5,262 bases of DNA from Solirubrobacterales bacterium (GTDB taxonomy: Bacteria > Actinomycetota > Thermoleophilia > Solirubrobacterales > Solirubrobacteraceae), in NCBI GenBank assembly GCA_027314825.1, contig DAHVAB010000197.1, forward strand, positions 1 to 5,262, read 5' to 3'. Below are positions 1 to 5,262 of this stretch, in pieces; within the stretch, counting starts at the first letter, position 1, and every line of letters starts with the position of its first letter. The notes under the pieces are model-generated. The model saw only the letters and a program-made list of their open reading frames with translations, was not told the DNA's origin and did no database searches. The translations under genes and the position numbers were made by a program.

Positions 1-17
1 CGACGTGGATCGACAGC

Positions 18-22
18 GAGGA
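18..22 (+). promoter_or_regulatory. Possible ribosome binding site of the TetR-family gene
   Basis: The purine run GAGGA lies 11 bases before the ATG at 34, slightly further than the usual 5-9 bases. It is the only Shine-Dalgarno-like match in the 33 bases before the gene. Those 33 bases otherwise show no promoter or operator that I can support. Confidence 0.4.
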
Positions 23-33
23 CGGCAGACCTG

Positions 34-816
34 ATGCCCAAGTTGGGAATGGGACCGATAAGGCGTGAGCAGATATGCCGCGCTGCGGCGGTCGTGATTG
101 CTCGGGAGGGCTTCGCCGGCACGACGATGCGCGCCGTGGCGGATGAGGCGCAGGTGAGCACCGGCATGCTCAACCATTACTTCCTCAACAGGCAGGATCT
201 GCTTACGCAGGCGCTCATCTATGTCTCCGAAGGCGCGCAGGCACGGATGCGCGCCGCCATCGAGAATGTTGCTCCCGGGCTTGGTCGCTTGACCGCGCTG
301 CTCGACAGCGCTCTCGCCGATGAAGAGCTCGCCGAGCAGACCTGGCGAGTGTGGATCAACGCTTACGGTGAGGCGGTCCGTCTGCCCGAGCTGCGGCACA
401 CGATCGAGGATCGCCTGAAGAGCTGGTATGAGCTGATCGACGACGCGCTCGAAGGCCTGCTGCCGAGAAGACCACAGAAGGCGATCCCCTGGAGCTGGCT
501 GCTGGACGCACTGCTCAACGGCCTCGCGATCCAAGCGCTCACCTCCGAGGCCGCGCTCGACGGAGTGCAGATCCGCGACGAGATCGTGCGGACCCTGCTC
601 GCCGGCATGCCTGCGAAGGCGGTCAGACGAGGTGGATCGGCACGCGCCACCGCGAGTGACGCAGGGAGCGCGAAACGGAATGCGCGGGACGGACAGAGCA
701 GCGATCGGGCAGCCGCTGCAGCAAAGACGGGGCGTGCGCGAGCAGACGGCAAGCCTCCCGGATCATCCGCCAAGCGGACCCGGCGCACACCGAGAGCACC
801 TTCGCGCGCCCGCTGA
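34..816 (+). CDS. TetR-family transcriptional regulator, BetI-like, with a basic C-terminal tail
   Basis: This is a predicted cytoplasmic DNA-binding repressor of 260 residues. The first residues (MPKLGM..IRR) match my recollection of the start of E. coli BetI, which supports the ATG at 34 although the frame stays open to the window edge. A TetR helix-turn-helix spans about residues 12-58, with the recognition helix around VSTGMLNHYF (41-50). The ligand-binding and dimerisation domain of BetI type runs to about residue 194. Residues 195-260 are an Ala/Arg/Lys/Ser-rich, probably disordered tail with 19 basic and 4 acidic residues by hand count; BetI itself, at about 195 residues, lacks it. The gene converges on the M20 peptidase gene with a 3-base gap. 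No choline or betaine genes are visible, so the ligand is unknown and need not be choline. Control of the neighbouring peptide operon is an inference from position only. Family call is secure; the target is not. Confidence 0.93.
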   Translation: MPKLGMGPIRREQICRAAAVVIAREGFAGTTMRAVADEAQVSTGMLNHYFLNRQDLLTQALIYVSEGAQARMRAAIENVAPGLGRLTALLDSALADEELAEQTWRVWINAYGEAVRLPELRHTIEDRLKSWYELIDDALEGLLPRRPQKAIPWSWLLDALLNGLAIQALTSEAALDGVQIRDEIVRTLLAGMPAKAVRRGGSARATASDAGSAKRNARDGQSSDRAAAAAKTGRARADGKPPGSSAKRTRRTPRAPSRAR

Positions 817-835
817 GCGCTACGCGCGCGCCGAA
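801..835. terminator. Possible bidirectional hairpin across the two convergent stop codons
   Basis: Bases 801-809 (TTCGCGCGC) can pair with 826-835 (GCGCGCCGAA) as a 9-bp stem with one bulged C, leaving a loop of 16 bases. The loop holds the TGA of the regulator (814-816) and the TAG of the M20 gene (820-822). There is no T-tract on either side, so this is not a classical intrinsic terminator. GC-rich DNA produces such stems by chance. It is nonetheless the only candidate where two convergent transcription units must end. Confidence 0.25.
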
Positions 836-2217
836 CCCAGCGCATCCCGGGGCATCTCCCCCAGCTCACCAAGAAAGTGAGCGGCGGCGCGAACCCCGCG
901 GAAGTAGTTCGCGAGCAGCAGGCGCTCGTCTGGCGCGTGGTAGTTATCGTCGGGGAGGCAGGTGCCGAAGTGGACACAATCGGCGCCGAGGACGCGCGAG
1001 AGCGAGTGCTGGGGCCCGGCCGCACCCTCGAAGACGTACAGGGGCGCGCGTCCCCAGACGCGCTCGATCGCACGCGAGAGCGCGACGTTGCCGGGGTGCT
1101 TGACAGGCGTTTGGAACGGCCATGCGCGGGTGAGCGTGCGCATCATGACGCTGCAGCCCTCCGGGACATTGTCCTGCAGCCAGCCTTGGAGCTGGTCGTA
1201 GACACGATCCGGGTCCTGATCGGGAACGAGCTTCAGGGAGATCGTGGCCCGCGCCGTCGACGGGATCGAGGCGGACATACCAGGGCCGTCGTAGCCGGCA
1301 TGGATCGCGTTCACCTCACAGGCAGGGCGCAGCCCGACACGCTCCAGCGGCGAATACCCGCGCTCACCCGGCAACGCTCGGACGCCGATGGCGCGGCTGA
1401 ACTCGGCCTCCTGGAATGGGAGCTCCGCGATCAGTCGCCGCTCTTCAGCGGACGGCTCACGGACCTCGTCATAGAAGCCGTCGATCGCAACGGTCCCGTC
1501 ACGGTCGTACAGGCGGCCGATCATCTCGGCGAGCGCCCGTCCGGCGTTCGGCACCGTGCCGCCATAGGCACCCGCGTGCAAGTCCCCTGCAGCGCTGCGA
1601 AGCTCGATGGCGACCGCCAGGCTGCCCCGCACCGAAGTGGTGATGGTAGGCACGTCGGCCGCGAGCATGCCCGTGTCCGCGACCAGCACGAGATCGCAGG
1701 CCAGGCGCTCGGCGTGCTCGGCGAGCAGCGGCTCCAGGTGCGGGCTGAGCAGCTCCTCTTCGCCCTCGACCAGGAAGCGGACGTTGACCGGGAGACGACC
1801 CTCCGCAGAGAGAAGGTGGCGAACCGCCGCGAGCTGCTGGTGGACAAGACCCTTGTCGTCCGCTACGCCACGCGCATACAGATATCCGTCTCGCACGGAC
1901 GGCTCAAACGGCGGCGTGGTCCACGCGCTCAGGGGGCCCGGCGGCTGGACATCGTGGTGTCCGTAGATCGTCACCGTCGGCGCGCCCGGTCCAGCTCCGC
2001 TCCAAGTCCCGAAGGCCGCAGGATCGCTGCCCTCACCGTGGAGCACCTCCGCTTCGAGGCCAGCTGCGCGCATCAGCCCCACGGCGTACCTCGCGGAGTC
2101 CGCGAGCGCCGTGGCGTAATCCGGGTCGCCTGAGATCGACGGAATGGCGCACCAGCCTTCGAGCTCGGAGATCAGCCTTTGCGCCTCCTCATTGACGAAA
2201 GCGTCGATGTCAGGCAT
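820..2217 (-). CDS. M20-family metallo-dipeptidase (carnosinase/CPG2-like)
   Basis: This is a predicted di-zinc (or di-manganese) peptidase of 465 residues, a usual length for M20 dipeptidases. It lacks a signal peptide, so it should act on imported peptides in the cytoplasm. By comparison with the family, the metal ligands and catalytic residues are all present: H87 and D89 in YGHHDVQP, D120 in GVADDKG, E154 and E155 in EGEEE, D181 in ADTGM and H427 in YHAPDE. The dimerisation (lid) domain covers about 192-352 and includes H214 in DLHAGAYGG, the His that reaches into the partner's active site in carnosinases. Three substrate-pocket positions differ from the family norm: A316, K329 and A400. 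The start was chosen at the ATG at 2217, which overlaps the DppF-like gene by 8 bases (ATGCCTGA). An ATG two codons upstream (2223) is possible, and a much longer N-terminal extension is poorly conserved in character. It is the last gene of the transporter operon. Exact substrate unknown. Confidence 0.92.
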   Translation of the reverse strand: MPDIDAFVNEEAQRLISELEGWCAIPSISGDPDYATALADSARYAVGLMRAAGLEAEVLHGEGSDPAAFGTWSGAGPGAPTVTIYGHHDVQPPGPLSAWTTPPFEPSVRDGYLYARGVADDKGLVHQQLAAVRHLLSAEGRLPVNVRFLVEGEEELLSPHLEPLLAEHAERLACDLVLVADTGMLAADVPTITTSVRGSLAVAIELRSAAGDLHAGAYGGTVPNAGRALAEMIGRLYDRDGTVAIDGFYDEVREPSAEERRLIAELPFQEAEFSRAIGVRALPGERGYSPLERVGLRPACEVNAIHAGYDGPGMSASIPSTARATISLKLVPDQDPDRVYDQLQGWLQDNVPEGCSVMMRTLTRAWPFQTPVKHPGNVALSRAIERVWGRAPLYVFEGAAGPQHSLSRVLGADCVHFGTCLPDDNYHAPDERLLLANYFRGVRAAAHFLGELGEMPRDALGSARA

Positions 2218-3226
2218 GCGCATCCGATGTCTGTCCGACCAACCCTGCCGATGGCACGTCTGCCGCTGGCGCCCCTCTCGCCGGAAAGTGGCAGGAGACG
2301 ATTCGCTGCTCGCTGAGATCCACCGCATCCTGGGGATCGACGTCTATGCAGATCTCGCGGCCGGAGCGTGCAAACGGGCCGACCGGGCAGCGTGGATGGA
2401 AGCGGCAGCCCGATGGCGCGTGGCGCGGGTCGGCGATCTCACCGCGCAGTGCCGGCTTGCGCGGCTGGCCGACGACCGGGACCGCGTCGATCAGCGCCCG
2501 CGTGTATGGATGTCCCGGCTCGGCGAAGATCTCCTCGGTTCGACCACGTTCGACGACGCGAGCGAGATACATCACGGCGATCTGGTCGCTGAGATGGCGC
2601 ACGACGGCCAGGTCGTGTGAGATGAAGAGATAGCCGACGCCGAGCCGACGTTGCAGGTCACGCAGGAGTTCGAGGATCGTCGCCTGGATCGACACGTCGA
2701 GTGCGGAGGTCACCTCGTCAAGCACGATGATGCGCGGCTCGGTGGCGAGCGCCCTGGCTATCGCGATTCGCTGAAGCTGACCGCCGGAGAATTGGTGGGG
2801 AAAGCGATCACGGACGCCCGGGTCCATCGCGACGAGCTCGAGTAGCCGCGCAGTCTCCGTAACGCGCTCGCGTGACCTCAGCGCCTTCGCGCGGGCGACT
2901 GCCTCTTCTATGAGCTCCCCGACCGTCATCCGAGGGTTCAGCGAGGCGTCCGCGTTCTGGAACACCATCTGCAACTGCCTACGGCGCGCATAGCGCCTGC
3001 CAGGCGCGGCGATCACCTCGCCCCCGTAGCGGATGCATCCGCCGCTCACCCGCTCCAGCCCTACGATCGCGCGTCCAATGGTCGACTTGCCCGAGCCGGA
3101 TTCCCCGACGAGCCCCACCGTTGCGCCCGGCTCGACGGTCAGACTGACCCGATCGACGGCGCGCAGGCGCGTGCGGCCGACGCCATAGTCGACCGACACC
3201 TCTTCGATCTCCAGGCGTTCACTCAT
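2210..3226 (-). CDS. Dipeptide/oligopeptide ABC importer, ATP-binding protein (DppF/OppF type)
   Basis: This is one of two ATPase subunits that power a peptide-class importer at the inner face of the membrane. In its 338 residues I see Walker A GESGSGKST (41-49), Q-loop Q90 in MVFQN, the ABC signature FSGGQLQR (146-153), Walker B IIVLDE with catalytic E171, a D-loop (SALD) and H-loop H204. The oligopeptide-transporter C-terminal domain follows, with GHPYTRAL (238-245) and cysteines C274, C280, C293 and C312. In related peptide-transporter ATPases such a set binds a [4Fe-4S] cluster. Both ATP-site halves look intact. The ATG at 3226 gives the normal DppF-type N-terminus and overlaps the stop of the permease-ATPase gene by 8 bases (ATGAGTGA); an upstream ATG at 3322 would add an unrelated 32-residue leader. 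No strong ribosome site is seen, which fits translational coupling. The transported substrate cannot be read from the ATPase. The extreme C-terminus (about 317-338) is an unconserved Ala/Gly/Pro-rich tail. Confidence 0.94.
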   Translation of the reverse strand: MSERLEIEEVSVDYGVGRTRLRAVDRVSLTVEPGATVGLVGESGSGKSTIGRAIVGLERVSGGCIRYGGEVIAAPGRRYARRRQLQMVFQNADASLNPRMTVGELIEEAVARAKALRSRERVTETARLLELVAMDPGVRDRFPHQFSGGQLQRIAIARALATEPRIIVLDEVTSALDVSIQATILELLRDLQRRLGVGYLFISHDLAVVRHLSDQIAVMYLARVVERGRTEEIFAEPGHPYTRALIDAVPVVGQPRKPALRGEIADPRHAPSGCRFHPRCPVGPFARSGREICIDVDPQDAVDLSEQRIVSCHFPARGAPAADVPSAGLVGQTSDAHA

Positions 3227-5246
3227 CGGCGCCGCCCGCGGCCCCATTGGCTTCGCCTGCGAGCTGGCCGGCGACGCCCACCGTCTGATGCTCGTGCCCC
3301 TCGGCCACCCAGCAGGCGACACGGTGCCCGTTCGGGCGCCTCACAAGCTCCGGCTGCTCCTGCCAGCAGCGCTCCAATGCGTGCGGGCAGCGCGGGGCGA
3401 ACGCGCAGCCCGGCGCCGTATCCCCGAGACGCCACGGCTGCCCCGCGATGCCCGACAGCGGACGCAAGCGATCGCCGTCAAGGCGAGGCACGGCGGCCAT
3501 CAGAGCGCGAGTGTATGGGTGGGCAGGTCCCGCCGCAAGAGTGTGTATGTCGAGATCCTCGACGATTCGACCGGCGTACATCACGAGTACGCGGTCGCAG
3601 ATCGAGGATACGACGCCGATACTGTGTGAGATCAGCACGATGGTCGTCCCATGGTCCTGGTTGATGCGATCGAGCAGGTCGAGAACTTGCAGCTGTACCG
3701 TGACATCGAGTGCCGTCGTCGGCTCGTCCGCGATCAGCAGCTTCGGCTCAGTCATCAGTCCCATCGCAATCATTGCGCGTTGGCGCATGCCTCCGGAGAA
3801 CTCGAACGGATAGCGACGCATCGCCTCCTTCGGCCGGCCGATGTTCACCTCTTCGAGTAGGCCTGCCGCGCGCGTGGCGGCCTCTGCTCGTGTCAGCCTG
3901 AGGTGGCTGCGTGCGCCGTCGGTGAGCTGGGCGCCGACGCGCATCGCCGGGTTCAACGAGGTCATCGGGTTCTGGAAGATCATGGCCGCCCGACCGCCGA
4001 GCGCGCCGCGCAGCTGCCTTGGGCTTAGCCCCTGCAGCTCCTCGCCCGCGATCGAGAGCGAACGAGCGCTGACTCGGAGCGGGTGCGAGAGCAGCTGGGC
4101 GATCGAAAGCGCGGTCAGCGTCTTGCCGCTTCCTGACTCGCCGACGATTCCCACTATCTCTCCCGCGGCCGCGTCGAAGGAGACCCCTCGCACAGGGCAG
4201 AGCCTGCCGCCGGCGCCCGGCAGCGACACCACGAGATCCTCGACATGCAACAGTGCGCCCTGGCTCGCGCTCCCGCCGACGGGACTCGCCTGCGGTGCGG
4301 GTGCCGGGTGCTTCGCCGCCTCGATACGCGATCCTTCGCGTCCGCTGGGCTCGGCGAGCCGCCCGAACCAGCCCCGCAGCGCTGAGCGGGTGTCGGACGA
4401 CCAGAGCACCGGGTTCAGGGCGCGCGCGAGCGATTCCCCAAGCAGCGTGAAGAGCAGGGCGGTGACTGTGATCATCACGGCCGGTGCCAGCGCAGCGGTC
4501 GGAACGAGATAGAACTCCTGTACGCCCGAGGTGAGCAGCGCCCCCCATTCGTAGGCTGGCGCCTGTACGCCGACGCCGAGGAAGCTCAGCGCCGAGATCG
4601 CGACGATGCTTTCTGCGACCGCGGTCAGTCCCGCGATCGTCAGCGGCTCTCCGATGTTCGGCATGATGTGACGAAGGAGCAGCCGCCTACGCGAGACGCC
4701 GATCACACGCGCCGCCGAGACGTAGTCCTGCGCCACCGTCGAGGACGCAAGCGATTCGGAGATGCGCGCGAAGTATGGGACGCCGGCGATGCCGATCGCG
4801 ATCACAGCGCTTTCCTCGCCGACCCCGAGAATCGCGACAATCACGATCGCGAGAAGCAGCCAAGGGAAGCTCAGCATCGCTGCGATCGCGCTGCGGCCGA
4901 GGCCGCGCAGGCGCGGTCCGAGCATCGCCACCAGCGCCCCGAGGGGAAAGCCGATCACGAGCGATACCGCCGTCGCCAAGACGCCAAGCTCGAGCGAGAG
5001 GCGCGTCGCTGCCAGCGTGCGATCCAGGATGTCGCGCCCGAGCTGGTCGGTGCCCAGCAGGTGCCGCATGGAGGGAGCAGCGTTCAGTTCCGCGAAGTTC
5101 TCCGCGGTCGCGCCGTGACCACCCCAGACGATCGGACCGATGATCGCGAGGACCACGATCGCGCCCGCGCCCACGGCGGCCGCCAAACCGGTCGGCGAGG
5201 CGAAGAAGGCGCGGCCCGTGCGCGCTAGCCAGCCCCGGCTTTTCAT
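3219..5246 (-). CDS. Peptide ABC importer permease–ATPase fusion (DppC-DppD type)
   Basis: A single 675-residue chain joins an inner-membrane permease to its ATPase. Residues 1-280 form a DppC-type permease: a first membrane segment at about 20-42, a HLLGTDQLGRD motif (62-72) typical of the OppC N-terminal region, further segments near 83-109, 118-141, 144-160, 201-226 and 246-270, and the EAA coupling loop near 175-197 (AARVIGVSRRRLLL). A Pro/Ala/Ser-rich linker covers about 283-331. The DppD-type ATPase has Walker A GESGSGKT (369-376), Q425, signature FSGGMRQR (483-490), Walker B LLIADE with E508, and H541. A C-terminal oligopeptide-transporter domain carries HPYTRAL (576-582) and C614, C620, C627 and C645. 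The frame is continuous with no sign of a frameshift, so the fusion looks genuine; such fusions are known in actinobacterial peptide transporters. The ATG at 5246 gives a normal permease N-terminus. Its partners should be a DppB-type permease and a binding protein outside the window, plus the overlapping downstream DppF-like ATPase. Confidence 0.94.
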   Translation of the reverse strand: MKSRGWLARTGRAFFASPTGLAAAVGAGAIVVLAIIGPIVWGGHGATAENFAELNAAPSMRHLLGTDQLGRDILDRTLAATRLSLELGVLATAVSLVIGFPLGALVAMLGPRLRGLGRSAIAAMLSFPWLLLAIVIVAILGVGEESAVIAIGIAGVPYFARISESLASSTVAQDYVSAARVIGVSRRRLLLRHIMPNIGEPLTIAGLTAVAESIVAISALSFLGVGVQAPAYEWGALLTSGVQEFYLVPTAALAPAVMITVTALLFTLLGESLARALNPVLWSSDTRSALRGWFGRLAEPSGREGSRIEAAKHPAPAPQASPVGGSASQGALLHVEDLVVSLPGAGGRLCPVRGVSFDAAAGEIVGIVGESGSGKTLTALSIAQLLSHPLRVSARSLSIAGEELQGLSPRQLRGALGGRAAMIFQNPMTSLNPAMRVGAQLTDGARSHLRLTRAEAATRAAGLLEEVNIGRPKEAMRRYPFEFSGGMRQRAMIAMGLMTEPKLLIADEPTTALDVTVQLQVLDLLDRINQDHGTTIVLISHSIGVVSSICDRVLVMYAGRIVEDLDIHTLAAGPAHPYTRALMAAVPRLDGDRLRPLSGIAGQPWRLGDTAPGCAFAPRCPHALERCWQEQPELVRRPNGHRVACWVAEGHEHQTVGVAGQLAGEANGAAGGADE

Positions 5247-5262
5247 GGTCCGCTGGCCGCCG
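5243..5262 (-). CDS. Possible C-terminal end of an upstream gene (DppB-type permease expected)
   Basis: The fusion gene begins ATGA, and the TGA at 5245-5243 could be the stop of an upstream gene overlapping it by 4 bases. The bases to the window edge in that frame are open and would encode a tail ending AASGP. Only about six codons are visible, so there is no protein-level evidence. The idea rests on the tight overlaps elsewhere in this operon and on the usual dppB-dppC gene order. Confidence 0.25.

Noticed and set aside
600..880. A frameshift near 600 moving the regulator into the frame open at 632-880
   Set aside because: The BetI-like fold is already complete before residue 195, and the alternative frame shows no regulator sequence. 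An extended basic tail is the simpler reading.
363..1073. A 236-codon - strand frame spanning the regulator and the end of the M20 gene
   Set aside because: It crosses two well-supported genes in another frame, and its Ser/Arg-rich product has no recognisable motif.
877..2133. A 418-codon open frame on the + strand opposite the M20 gene
   Set aside because: It is antisense to a gene with a full set of M20 motifs. Its translation is Arg-rich and without recognisable domains, as expected for a shadow frame in GC-rich DNA.
2218..2328. An N-terminal extension of the M20 protein beginning at 2328
   Set aside because: The added 37 residues are Arg/Ser-rich, resemble no M20 N-terminus, and would overlap the DppF-like gene by more than 100 bases.
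3227..3322. An upstream start at 3322 for the DppF-like ATPase
   Set aside because: The extra 32 residues lie within the coding end of the fusion gene and do not resemble an ABC ATPase N-terminus. The ATG at 3226 gives the standard start.
2300..3600. Similar DNA stretches in the two ATPase genes (for example around the HPYTRAL codons) as a repeat
   Set aside because: The similarity follows from shared protein motifs of homologous ATPases and is too diverged to be a direct repeat or recombination site.
3841..5228. Long + strand open frames (3841-4512 and 4668-5228) opposite the permease–ATPase gene
   Set aside because: Both lie opposite clear permease and ABC motifs and show low-complexity Arg/Ser/Asp-rich translations with no domain.
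1..5262. CRISPR array, tRNA or rRNA genes, insertion sequence, attachment site or riboswitch
   Set aside because: No regular repeats, cloverleaf, transposase frame or long untranslated leader is visible. Nearly every base is covered by the four genes.

Overview
The window is GC-rich, with strong G/C preference at third codon positions and almost no non-coding DNA. Codon use, the permease–ATPase gene fusion and protein style suggest an actinobacterium, possibly a Thermoleophilia-like lineage. That placement is an inference and rests on no marker gene.

Layout: a TetR-family regulator of the BetI type runs on the + strand (34-816). Everything else lies on the - strand and is transcribed from the right edge leftwards. 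First comes a dipeptide/oligopeptide ABC importer protein that joins a DppC-type permease to a DppD-type ATPase in one chain (5246-3219). Next is a DppF/OppF-type ATPase (3226-2210), then an M20-family metallo-dipeptidase (2217-820). Successive - strand genes overlap by exactly 8 bases, so they very probably form one translationally coupled operon. The regulator and the peptidase converge tail to tail with 3 bases between their stop codons. The substrate-binding protein and DppB-type permease that would complete the importer are not in the window. The fusion gene starts 16 bases from the right edge, so they may lie just beyond it.

How the genes work together: the importer would bring in a di- or oligopeptide, or a peptide-like compound, using two different ATPase domains. 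The M20 enzyme has no signal peptide and would cleave the imported substrate in the cytoplasm. The BetI-like regulator may control the operon, but no operator is visible.

Points worth a second look: the M20 enzyme keeps every metal and catalytic residue but has lost three usually conserved substrate-pocket positions. The regulator carries a long basic Ala/Arg/Lys-rich tail. Both ATPase domains carry a four-cysteine set of the kind linked to an iron-sulfur cluster. The system belongs to known families. I see no clearly undescribed system, only a variant scavenging operon with a possibly unusual substrate.
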